64,000 bases of DNA from an uncultured Persicobacter sp. (GTDB lineage: Bacteria > Bacteroidota > Bacteroidia > Cytophagales > Cyclobacteriaceae). Below the pieces are notes generated by a model. It was not told where the DNA came from. It searched no databases and saw only the letters and a list, made by a program, of their open reading frames with translations. This document shows positions 44,342-52,482 of the stretch, piece after piece (positions within the stretch are counted from its first letter, which is position 1; every line of letters starts with the position of its first letter). The stretch covers positions 38,131-102,130 of the forward strand of contig CANMKE010000019.1 of assembly GCA_947498325.1 (NCBI GenBank). Reading direction: 5' to 3'. Both the position numbers and the translations under genes were made by a program.

Positions 44342-44935
44342 ATGAAAGTAGATTTTGAAAAAGTGAATGGTTTGGTTCCTGCAGTAATTCAGGATGCTGA
44401 AACCGCCAAAGTCTTGATGCTCGGTTATATGAACGAGGAAGCTTTGGAGAAAACAGAAGCCGAAGGAAAAGTAACCTTCTTCAGCCGCACGAAAAATCGC
44501 CTGTGGACGAAAGGAGAGGAAAGTGGGAATTTCTTGTTGGTCAAAGAGATCTTGAACGATTGCGATAACGACACCCTGCTGATTAAAGTAAAGCCCGTCG
44601 GTCCGACCTGCCACAAAGGAACAGATACCTGTTGGGGAGAAGAAAACACCACAAACCTCAATTTTATCGAGCATCTTGCCAAAACAATTCATGATCGGGT
44701 AGTAGAAGATGATCCAAAATCATATACCAATAAACTGATCAAAAGAGGTATCAACAAAGTAGCACAAAAAGTAGGAGAGGAAGCGGTCGAAGTGGTCATT
44801 GAAGCCAAAGACGACAACACCGAATTGTTTCTCAACGAGTCCGCCGATTTGCTGTACCATTATTTGGTATTGTTGGAAGCAAAAGGACATACATTGACAG
44901 ACGTCGTTGATGTGCTGAGATCCAGACACAAATAA
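44342..44935 (+). CDS. hisIE: Phosphoribosyl-AMP cyclohydrolase / phosphoribosyl-ATP pyrophosphatase
   Basis: This 197-residue fusion has the HisI cyclohydrolase domain first (about 1-105, MLGYMNEEALEKTEAEGKVT, SRTKNRLWTKGEESGN, and zinc-site cysteines in GPTCHKGTDTCW). The HisE pyrophosphatase domain follows (about 110-195, GINKVAQKVGEEAVEVVIEA and ESADLLYHYLVLL). It is the last gene of the run, followed by a terminator. Confidence 0.96.
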   Translation: MKVDFEKVNGLVPAVIQDAETAKVLMLGYMNEEALEKTEAEGKVTFFSRTKNRLWTKGEESGNFLLVKEILNDCDNDTLLIKVKPVGPTCHKGTDTCWGEENTTNLNFIEHLAKTIHDRVVEDDPKSYTNKLIKRGINKVAQKVGEEAVEVVIEAKDDNTELFLNESADLLYHYLVLLEAKGHTLTDVVDVLRSRHK

Positions 44936-44948
44936 TAATATATACTGT

Positions 44949-44979
44949 AGAGACAGCGCTTGCGCTGTCTTTTTTTTTT
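44949..44979 (+). terminator. Intrinsic terminator of the trp-his run
   Basis: AGACAGCG / CGCTGTCT stem followed by ten Ts. Confidence 0.9.
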
Positions 44980-45023
44980 GCCGTGATTTTGGGGAATGAT
45001 TTCCGTGAATTATATTATGATGT

Positions 45024-45124
45024 TGTAGACACGTTGCATGCAACGTCCGTACCGTGAGGTACAAAAATGATCCATTTCTCACGATAGATCTCTCTCTATC
45101 GCGAGAGTCCCTCTCGTGATAGAC
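45024..45124. repeat. Composite intergenic palindrome cluster
   Basis: GTAGACACGTTGCATGCAACGT (about 45024-45046) is followed by CTCACGATAGA (near 45078) and then CTATCGCGAGAG ... CTCTCGTGATAG (about 45096-45121). The module order resembles that at 32.2 kb. It lies directly before the broken MutS-family frame. Confidence 0.75.
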
Positions 45125-45159
45125 CACAACCAAATTTTCCTTCACGAAATAGACTCATA

Positions 45160-45618
45160 TTGGGACTTGCCTTCGCTGAAAGCTTTATTCATCCACCGAT
45201 GGCAGTTTTCTCTTCCATGAATATTAAGGACAATATAGAAGAGCAATCGAGTTATTTCAATGAAGAGATTTTGGCTTTGAAGACGATCATTAAGGGAAAA
45301 GAAGGCAAAAAATTGATACTGCTTGATGAGTTATTTAAAGGGACGAATACCGAAGATCGGATTCTATTTGGGAGTCGGGTATTGAATTACCTGACGACTG
45401 AAAACAATACCATTTTGGTTTCAACCCATGATTTAGAGCTTGAAGAGCACTTGAATAGTTCCTTTGTTCATCAGTCTATGCAATGCAGAATTACGATAGA
45501 CGATTATGAGTTTCTATATACCATTGGCGAGCAGCATAAAAACAACCAGTTAGTGGCGCATTTATTCCGAAAACACGGGCTGACAAACCTGCTTACCAAT
45601 GATGAAATCACGGTCTGA
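45160..45618 (+). pseudogene. MutS-family ATPase, C-terminal fragment
   Basis: The 152-residue frame matches the end of MutS-related ATPases: GLAFAESFIHPPMAVFSSMN, DNIEEQSSYFNEEILALKTI, then Walker B KLILLDELFKGTNTEDR and ILVSTHDLELEEHL. The Walker A loop and everything before it are missing, and the frame opens with TTG just after the dispersed repeats. It is best read as a gene that lost its 5' part. A truncated but expressed protein cannot be ruled out, but could not hydrolyse ATP by itself. Confidence 0.75.
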
Positions 45619-45635
45619 TCGTTAAGAATAGGATT

Positions 45636-46451
45636 CTATTGCCAGCTAATTTCCTCACCAAACTTCATCAGTTTACCATTAATTTCATCAGGAGACCTGT
45701 CTATTAAATCAATAATCGATTTGGCGGCTTGAAACGGAGATTGGGCATGTTTCATGTTTTCGAAGAACGGGCGGGAGGCTGCAGTATTGACCAAACCAGG
45801 ACAAACAGCCAATATGGCCTGGGCGTCTTTTTTCTTCTGAGCGGCAATTCTCACCAAGGCGACTTGTCCAATTTTTGAAGGAATATTAATCCATTTTGGC
45901 CAACCTTTCAGGGCGTCGGTCCCTGCTTTTACCTCTTCAACATAATCATGCATCACCCGATTGATGTCAATCATAGACCTTTCTGTGGTTGCAAACAAAG
46001 GGTGCAATTTAGGCGTCAGGTGTGTTAAGGTACCAAAACCACTGGCAATGACGATCAATCTTCCTTTTTTAGTCAGTAGGGGCTGGAAATGTTTGAGAAC
46101 ATGGTAGGCACCCATATTATTGGTTTGGATAAATTCCGCCACCTGTAATCGGTAAGGGGTTTCTTTGTCCATTCGCTGCGCCGCATTGGAGATCACCAAA
46201 TCAACAGTGCCATGCTTTGCTGCCATATATTCCATGACCGCCTGCACACTTTCTTCCTTCGACACATCCATAAATACCGCTTCAAAATGGGCCTTTTTAT
46301 CAATGATCGAATCAATGGCTTCTTGTCCTTTTGCGACACGCCTGACCGCGAGGTAAATAAAATCACCTGCTTTATAAATGGCATTGAGTTGTTCCACCAA
46401 GCCAAAACCTAACCCCTGATTTGCTCCCGTAATAATTGCTACTTTCCCCAT
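45636..46451 (-). CDS. SDR-family oxidoreductase with altered catalytic site
   Basis: The 271-residue protein has the Rossmann NAD(P) motif ITGANQGLGFG (near 6-16), NAAQ, and VIASG (catalytic Ser region). It is closest to the carbonyl-reductase-1 type SDRs: WPKWINIPSKIGQVALVRIA lines up with the active-site segment WPxSAYGVTK. In that alignment the catalytic Tyr is replaced by Asn while the Lys is kept. If right, ordinary ketoreductase activity is doubtful. A single gene, its 3' end facing the MutS fragment. Confidence 0.75.
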   Translation of the reverse strand: MGKVAIITGANQGLGFGLVEQLNAIYKAGDFIYLAVRRVAKGQEAIDSIIDKKAHFEAVFMDVSKEESVQAVMEYMAAKHGTVDLVISNAAQRMDKETPYRLQVAEFIQTNNMGAYHVLKHFQPLLTKKGRLIVIASGFGTLTHLTPKLHPLFATTERSMIDINRVMHDYVEEVKAGTDALKGWPKWINIPSKIGQVALVRIAAQKKKDAQAILAVCPGLVNTAASRPFFENMKHAQSPFQAAKSIIDLIDRSPDEINGKLMKFGEEISWQ

Positions 46452-46530
46452 AGAGGATTAACTGCGCGATGGGGCAAATGATTAATCAAGAAGGAGATCG
46501 ATAGATTTTCGGGATGAACAGGTTAAATCC

Positions 46531-47457
46531 TTATTCTGAGGAGCGCTGGTAATTGATAAAAACAGGGGAGGAGTTGAAAAATCTTTTTTTGGTCATGGAG
46601 ATGAACAGTTCATCAAACTTGTGCCCAAGATTAATTACATTATTATAAGTATAGAAAGACAGATAATAATCCCCATCATCAAAACAATATTGAAGGGCAA
46701 CGCCTGCATCGAGCAAAGTGGCTGTTTTTACCCCAAGCTGATCAGCAATCTCGGCAATTTCCTTTACCGACAATAAGCCGCCGTCTGCAGAAACCAGAAA
46801 GCAAATATTGCCATCGGCATCCATGCCACAAAGGTTGCGGTAGGTCAGGCGTTTCCATGCGGCTATTTGTTGATCTTCATTTAGAATATAAGACCAGATA
46901 TGTCCATCTTTCATGACCGAGGGATGTGCCTGACATGCATACTCCACTTGATCATCCAGTCCTGAAAAGATACTTTTCGGTCCAGCGACCGCCTTTCCAT
47001 TAATCACTTTAAAAAAGCCTGATGATCTTGAGGCGTGCCCTTTCGACTGACCATCAACTACCACTTCGCCCAATGACTGTAATTCTTTATCGTAAAAAGA
47101 GCTGTTAATTGCAAAGATCGTATTGCCCTTCACCAAATCCCCCGTGGTATTTCCCTGCTTGTCGAGACTTACCTTAAAGTTATGATCATTTTTCTTGAAC
47201 TTGAAAAAGTATAATTTTGGCTTATTGAGCTCATTCACGAAATCACTTAGTGGGGCATTGTTTTGACGCACCAAATCGATCTGCCTGATTTCAACATCCG
47301 CTGACTGGTACACTACCCTTTGAAGCTTTGAAGTGATGGACTGTATGGCACCATTGGACTGAAAAACATAATGGAGTTTTTCTATGGGCTTAAAGAGAAA
47401 ATAAAATACCAAAAAGACCAAAATCAGAAGGACTTTGGCTTTAAAATTCTTTAACAT
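46531..47457 (-). CDS. Phosphodiester glycosidase family protein (NAGPA-like)
   Basis: The 308-residue protein has an N-terminal membrane anchor (about 8-22). Its domain matches the phosphodiester-glycosidase family (formerly DUF2233): FAINSSFYDKEL, ASRSSGFFKV, RNLCGMDADGNICFLVSADG and VKTATLLDAGVALQYCFD. Relatives remove sugars from phosphodiester links, as in mammalian uncovering enzyme. The active site probably faces the periplasm; the substrate here is unknown. Confidence 0.8.
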   Translation of the reverse strand: MLKNFKAKVLLILVFLVFYFLFKPIEKLHYVFQSNGAIQSITSKLQRVVYQSADVEIRQIDLVRQNNAPLSDFVNELNKPKLYFFKFKKNDHNFKVSLDKQGNTTGDLVKGNTIFAINSSFYDKELQSLGEVVVDGQSKGHASRSSGFFKVINGKAVAGPKSIFSGLDDQVEYACQAHPSVMKDGHIWSYILNEDQQIAAWKRLTYRNLCGMDADGNICFLVSADGGLLSVKEIAEIADQLGVKTATLLDAGVALQYCFDDGDYYLSFYTYNNVINLGHKFDELFISMTKKRFFNSSPVFINYQRSSE

Positions 47458-47559
47458 TGTATCAATTAATGGAAGATGCTTTAAGATAATAGATCGAAAG
47501 TTGAAATGTAAGTTATCAAGCAGAAATCCTTATGGATAAATATAATTTGAATAGATATC

Positions 47560-47802
47560 ATGGAGAATAAACCAAAAAAGCAGGGGCCGATTCCCAATAA
47601 ACAGCAAGTTTTAATGGCGGTGTTGTTTTGGGTGATAGGCGCGATATTAGTGGCTTATTTTATGACAGCGGGCTTTTCCTCTGCAGTTGACCTTCAAAAA
47701 AGTGCTGTTTACTTATTGCTTTTAGTCTATTTGACTTATAAAGTCGGGCGCATTATTTATCAGTATAAAAAATATGGAAACGACGATCATTTCTCAGAAT
47801 AA
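47560..47802 (+). CDS. Small two-helix membrane protein
   Basis: The 80-residue protein has a basic Pro/Lys-rich start, two membrane helices (about 18-38 and 47-65) and a charged tail. I do not recognise a family. It lies between genes of the opposite strand and looks like a real gene because of its clean membrane-protein composition. Confidence 0.6.
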   Translation: MENKPKKQGPIPNKQQVLMAVLFWVIGAILVAYFMTAGFSSAVDLQKSAVYLLLLVYLTYKVGRIIYQYKKYGNDDHFSE

Positions 47803-47850
47803 AGCTGACGGTCATCAGTTGTAACCGCCCGTTTAATCCTTGAAGGACAG

Positions 47851-48987
47851 TTAGTTGAATTGCTGAATTAAACGGAAAATTTGTGTAGTCTTGAAGGTGA
47901 TCATACCTGCTGCCGTAGCGGGATTCATCGCTTTCTCAAGACTGACAGGTTCGTTGATGATCGAAAAAACAGCCGTAATGCCCGCCGCGTCAAAGGGTTG
48001 AGTTTCAGGCATTACTCCTCCTCCCAAAACAATGAGCGGCACATTTTTGGCAGTACACCTTTTGGCGATTCCATCAATCACTTTTCCAGATACCGACTGA
48101 TGATCGATTTTTCCTTCCCCAGAAAGTACAATGTCTGCCCCTTCAAGATGTTGGTCAAATTGCTGATGATCCAGAATAATATCTACCCCTGATTTCAGTG
48201 CACCATTAAGCATCGCAAAAAAGGCTCCGCTGATGCCGCCACCTGCGCCACTGCCCTTAACATGGCTCAGGTCGATGCCCGTGAAACGATGGATTTTTTC
48301 AGCAAAATGGATCATCGCCTTTTCCATTCGGTCAAGCATTTCGGCATTCGCTCCTTTTTGCGCCCCATAAATATAGGTAGCGCCCCGTGGCCCATAGAAT
48401 GGGTTATCAACATCGCAGGCAATTTTGAAAGAAGCATTTTTCAGTCCAGGATGCACATTTGCATTTTGCAGGTGTTCTACTTTTGCCAATCCTTGCGCCC
48501 CATGAGGTACAGAATTTTTGTTTCGGTCCAAGAATTCAAAACCCAAAGCCTCAAGCATTCCTTTACCGCCATCATTGGTCGCACTTCCGCCAATGCCAAT
48601 AATGAAGTTCCGCACCCCCTTGTTCAGTGCATCGAGGATTAATTCTCCAGTGCCAATGGTGGTCGTTACCCAGGGGTTTTGTTCCTCCATTTTTAAAAGG
48701 GGCAATCCGCTTGCCTGTGCCATTTCAATAACGGCTGTTTTACCATGATCTGTCAATCCATATTTGGCATCCACCAAGCGGAAAAGCGGATCATGAACTT
48801 TTACCGTTACCCAGTTTTTTTGCTCTTCCACCAGTGCCTCAATGGTTCCTTCGCCGCCATCAGCCATCGGAATTTCGATAATTTCAGCATTGGGGTATAC
48901 GGGATAAATGCCTTTTTTCATCGCCGATCTTACTTGTTGGGCAGTAAGGCTTCCTTTAAAAGAGTCGGTGGCAAGGATAATTTTCAT
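47851..48987 (-). CDS. Glycerate kinase
   Basis: The 378-residue protein (ATG 48987; the frame opens 12 codons earlier) belongs to the GlxK/GarK family that phosphorylates glycerate. Motifs: IILATDSFKGSLTAQQV at the start, MADGGEGTIEALV, IGIGGSATNDGGKGMLEALG, DVDNPFYGPRGATYIYGAQKG, SGAGGGISGAFFAM and VLSGEGKIDHQSVSGKV. Normal length. No glyoxylate genes are next to it. Confidence 0.93.
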   Translation of the reverse strand: MKIILATDSFKGSLTAQQVRSAMKKGIYPVYPNAEIIEIPMADGGEGTIEALVEEQKNWVTVKVHDPLFRLVDAKYGLTDHGKTAVIEMAQASGLPLLKMEEQNPWVTTTIGTGELILDALNKGVRNFIIGIGGSATNDGGKGMLEALGFEFLDRNKNSVPHGAQGLAKVEHLQNANVHPGLKNASFKIACDVDNPFYGPRGATYIYGAQKGANAEMLDRMEKAMIHFAEKIHRFTGIDLSHVKGSGAGGGISGAFFAMLNGALKSGVDIILDHQQFDQHLEGADIVLSGEGKIDHQSVSGKVIDGIAKRCTAKNVPLIVLGGGVMPETQPFDAAGITAVFSIINEPVSLEKAMNPATAAGMITFKTTQIFRLIQQFN

Positions 48988-49139
48988 GTTGATTTTGAAA
49001 GCTTGAAAATGATAATGAACCAATTTAGCAGATTTAGGGGCTTTTTTAAGGGGAAGGAGAGGATAATATCAAAAAAAAGTTTTTGACCATCGGGTCAAAT
49101 ATGTACTTTTGAAATCTAACATAATTGTAATCAACAGAG

Positions 49140-50066
49140 ATGAAACAAACACCGAATACTGTGATGATGATGCGCCCAGTGCGTTTCGGTTTTAATGAGC
49201 AAACAGCGGGTTCGAATGCCTTTCAAAGTGCAGAAACCAGCCTTTCGGTGGATGAAATCCAGGAGCGGGCATTGGCTGAGTTTGATGCTTTTGTGGCGCG
49301 TTTGCGTGCGCATGGCGTAAAAGTGATGGTGGTGCAAGACACGCCAGAACCTCATACGCCAGATTCCATTTTTCCTAACAACTGGATTTCGTTTCATGAA
49401 GATGGCCGTGTGGTATTATACCCTATGATGGCGGATAATCGCCGTCAGGAGCGTCGTATGGATGTTTTTACCCAACTTCAGGAAGAGTTTGGTTTTCGGA
49501 TTCAGCAGATTATTGATGTAACGGACAATGAAAACCAAGGCGAAATTGTTGAGGGAACGGGCTCAATTATTTTCGATTATCCTCACCAGTTGGCTTATGC
49601 AAACCGTTCGGATCGCACTACGGAAAAGCTATTTTTTCAGATTTGCGAGCGTCTCGGTTTTGAAGGGATTCTTTTTGATGCCCTCGACAAAGACGGAAAC
49701 ACCATTTATCATACCAATGTCGTGATGGCGCTGGGGGATAAATTTGCGGTAATTTGCGGTGATGTAATTCCTACTGATCAGGAACGAGAATTGGTTTTTG
49801 AGAAGCTTCGAAACTCAGGGCATGAGATTGTAACAATTTCTTATGATCAGATGATCGCCTTTGCAGGAAATATGCTTCAGGTAGAAAATGAAAAGGGGGA
49901 AACCTTCTTGCTGATGTCTCAATCGTCTTTTGATGTGCTTACCGCAACACAAAAAGCAACGCTGGAAAAATACACCAACATTTTACCCATGAATGTCAAT
50001 ACCATTGAGCAATTCGGTGGGGGATCTGTTCGGTGCATGGTCGCAGGTGTGCATCTTCCAAAATAA
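49140..50066 (+). CDS. ctlX: Citrulline utilization hydrolase CtlX-type
   Basis: This 308-residue guanidine-modifying (amidinotransferase-fold) protein has MMMRPVRFGFNEQT at the start, DSIFPNNWISFHEDG (substrate-binding Asp), GTGSIIFDYPHQLAYANRS, IYHTNVVMALGDKFAVICGD (catalytic His) and GGGSVRCMVAGVHL (catalytic Cys near 299). This is the set seen in CtlX proteins, which act on citrulline. It is not next to other urea-cycle genes, so the role rests on family. Confidence 0.85.
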   Translation: MKQTPNTVMMMRPVRFGFNEQTAGSNAFQSAETSLSVDEIQERALAEFDAFVARLRAHGVKVMVVQDTPEPHTPDSIFPNNWISFHEDGRVVLYPMMADNRRQERRMDVFTQLQEEFGFRIQQIIDVTDNENQGEIVEGTGSIIFDYPHQLAYANRSDRTTEKLFFQICERLGFEGILFDALDKDGNTIYHTNVVMALGDKFAVICGDVIPTDQERELVFEKLRNSGHEIVTISYDQMIAFAGNMLQVENEKGETFLLMSQSSFDVLTATQKATLEKYTNILPMNVNTIEQFGGGSVRCMVAGVHLPK

Positions 50067-50187
50067 TCGTCATGGAGTATTCATCAATTTAACATAATGA
50101 AATTGATGAGTGCCCATTTTTCACCAACAATACCAACAGCCATTACCAAAGGGTAGTGCTCCTCAACCTCTCAACCTTATTCATTTT

Positions 50188-51213
50188 ATGAATCGCTATT
50201 TATTCCTACTATTCATTAGTGTGCTGCTCAGTTCATGTGGTCTCTTCGATAAAGAGCAGCGTAGAGATCAATTGTTTCTGAAAGGAAAATTGGCACTGCA
50301 GGCTGGGGAGTCTGGCAAGGCAGAGAAATATTTCAGTCAGGCGATAGATTTTGACCCTCAGTTTGTTGAAGCATTAAATAACCGTGGTGTTGCTCGTCGG
50401 CAGCAGGGAAAAACGGGGGAGGCGATAGATGATTTCAGTCAGGCGTTGGCTTTGGACCCCAACTTTACGGGGGCTTATTATAACCGTTCGCAGGCCTACC
50501 TTGATTATAAAGAATATTACCAATCGCTACGTGATATTCGCCAGGTCGAGAAAGTTCATGCTGATACCTTGCCCGTATTTTTCACCAAAGGCCTCATTTA
50601 TATGCAGCTGCACCAATACGAGCAGTCGCTGAAAGCCTTCAATACAGCCATTCAGAAATCACCTGAAAATATTGAGTTATGGGTCAATCGAGCTTCTTGC
50701 TATTATTATGCAGGTCAGTATGTTCAGGCACGAAAGGATGTGGATCACCTGCTGGAAATCGCACCAAATTACGCTTATGCCTATAATGTTCTTGGCCTGA
50801 TAGAAAGTGCTGAGGAGCATTTCCATAAAGCCATTTCGGCTTATAATGAGGCCGTTAAGTTGAAAAGTGGTGAGCCTTATTTTTTGAATAATCGTGCCTA
50901 CGCTTACATTCGGTTGGGAGATTTGGGGCCTGCACAAACTGATCTGAACCGCAGCATTCAACTTGATCCCTATAATCAGTGGGCATATCGTAATCGTGCG
51001 CGCTTATATATCGAAAAGAAAAATTTCGCAAAAGCCATCACCCTATTGGAGCGCGTCTATGCCAAAGATAAAAATATTCCCCTGACCACCAACTACCTCA
51101 GTTATGCCTATGCACAATCAGGAGATTTGTCAAAAGCCTGTGAATGGTGGCAAAAATATGAAGCAGCAGACGAGGTGTTGAAAGGGGAGTTTCCTGAGCC
51201 TGAATGTCGGTAG
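50188..51213 (+). CDS. TPR-repeat lipoprotein
   Basis: From ATG 50188 the product is 341 residues, with lipobox LLSSC (Cys near 17); the frame opens at a GTG at 50110 that would hide the signal. About eight TPR units follow, such as GKAEKYFSQAIDFDPQF, EAIDDFSQALALDPNFTGA and AQTDLNRSIQLDPYNQWAYR. It should sit in the envelope and bind partner proteins. It resembles the lipoprotein at 13767-14732 in plan. Confidence 0.85.
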   Translation: MNRYLFLLFISVLLSSCGLFDKEQRRDQLFLKGKLALQAGESGKAEKYFSQAIDFDPQFVEALNNRGVARRQQGKTGEAIDDFSQALALDPNFTGAYYNRSQAYLDYKEYYQSLRDIRQVEKVHADTLPVFFTKGLIYMQLHQYEQSLKAFNTAIQKSPENIELWVNRASCYYYAGQYVQARKDVDHLLEIAPNYAYAYNVLGLIESAEEHFHKAISAYNEAVKLKSGEPYFLNNRAYAYIRLGDLGPAQTDLNRSIQLDPYNQWAYRNRARLYIEKKNFAKAITLLERVYAKDKNIPLTTNYLSYAYAQSGDLSKACEWWQKYEAADEVLKGEFPEPECR

Positions 51214-51253
51214 ACCGAAATAATAACGGTTGAGAAATCCTTCCTTCAGTAAC

Positions 51254-51287
51254 AAAAAAAGCTCCTGCAATCAGGAGCTTTTTTTAT
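51254..51287. terminator. Bidirectional terminator
   Basis: AAAAAAAGCTCCTG / CAGGAGCTTTTTTT stem between the convergent TPR lipoprotein and kinase genes. Confidence 0.88.
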
Positions 51288-52402
51288 TATAAATGCTGTG
51301 GGATAGTGAAACTGAAAATACTTCCTTGTTCAGGAATCGACTGAATATCGAATTCACCACTGTGCATTTTTACAAATTTCTTGAAGAGATAAAGTCCTAA
51401 TCCACTGCCTTTTTCCCCTGAGGTTCCCGAGGTGGTATAGCCATCATTCTCCCGAAGTTGCACAACGGTTTCTTCCGACATGCCCATGCCAGTATCACGA
51501 ACGGCCATTTGGAAATAATCGCCCTCGGAGGTGCCGCTAATGGTAATTTTTCCGCCATCATTGGTGAATTTTATGGCGTTGGTCAGTAAGTTTCTGATGA
51601 TCGTTTTGATCATTTCATCATCAGCAAAAACAATTGCATGCGGCTCAACTTCATTGATCAGCTCGATATCTTTGTTCGATGCCTGCAAACTCACTAAACT
51701 GATCATCTCAAGGGTCAGTCGATAGATATCCACTTTCTTGGGATTAAAGTTGATCTGATTTCGTTGGGTTCTTGCCCAGTTCAGCAGGTTCTCAAGCAGT
51801 GCAAAAGTAGACTCAGCAGACTCACGGCCCAACGAAAGAAAAGTCTGAAACTGCTTGGGGTCGAAGCTTTTCTGATTGTCGGTCAGTAGGCTAAAGATGG
51901 ATTTTATATTCCCTATAGGGCCCCGTAAATCGTGCCCGATAATGGAAAACATCCGATCTTTGGTCGCATTGGCTTTCTCTAACTCCTTTTGTGTGGTTCT
52001 TAAACTGATGTGGTTCCTTACCCTTGCCAATAGTTCAATCCCATTGAAAGGTTTAGTGATATAATCAATACCACCAACTTCAAACCCTTTAACAATACTT
52101 TCGGATTCTGTCTTTGCAGTAAGAAAAATCACAGGAATGCCTTTTGTGGCTTCATTGGCTTTTACCCTGCGGCAAACCTCAAAACCATCCATCTCGGGCA
52201 TCATCACATCAAGCAAGATAAGGTCAAAATCAATTTTCTCAATTTTCTCCAAAGCTTGTACACCACTTTTCGCAAAAGTGATGTTGTAGTTTTCCTGCTT
52301 TAAGATATTCGCAGCCACTTGAATGTTTTTAGGAATATCATCGACAATTAAGATCTTGGCATTGAAAGAAGAGGCGTTCATAATATAAGGTTTGTCTGCC
52401 AT
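51287..52402 (-). CDS. Response regulator-histidine kinase hybrid (REC-HisKA-HATPase)
   Basis: The start is set at ATG 52402 (an ATG at 52381 is also possible). An N-terminal receiver domain comes first (ILIVDDIPKN; phospho-Asp in LILLDVMMPEMDG; Lys in ITKPF). The kinase follows: H-box FSIIGHDLRGPIGN, N-box IRNLLTNAIKFTNDGG, G1 VRDTGMGMS and G2 GSGLGLYLFKKF. There is no membrane segment or sensor domain, so it is a cytoplasmic relay that probably takes phosphate from another kinase or partner. Its 3' end meets the terminator at 51.27 kb. Confidence 0.92.
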   Translation of the reverse strand: MADKPYIMNASSFNAKILIVDDIPKNIQVAANILKQENYNITFAKSGVQALEKIEKIDFDLILLDVMMPEMDGFEVCRRVKANEATKGIPVIFLTAKTESESIVKGFEVGGIDYITKPFNGIELLARVRNHISLRTTQKELEKANATKDRMFSIIGHDLRGPIGNIKSIFSLLTDNQKSFDPKQFQTFLSLGRESAESTFALLENLLNWARTQRNQINFNPKKVDIYRLTLEMISLVSLQASNKDIELINEVEPHAIVFADDEMIKTIIRNLLTNAIKFTNDGGKITISGTSEGDYFQMAVRDTGMGMSEETVVQLRENDGYTTSGTSGEKGSGLGLYLFKKFVKMHSGEFDIQSIPEQGSIFSFTIPQHL

Positions 52403-52450
52403 TACAAAGTAATAACAATTGGTTCCGCTTGATTGGTTGATGTAAGGAAT

Positions 52451-52478
52451 AAAAAAGCCCTGAAACAGGGCTTTCAAA
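52451..52478 (-). terminator. Intrinsic terminator after FGGY kinase
   Basis: On the minus strand GAAAGCCCTG / CAGGGCTTTTTT. Confidence 0.85.
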
Positions 52479-52482
52479 ATTA

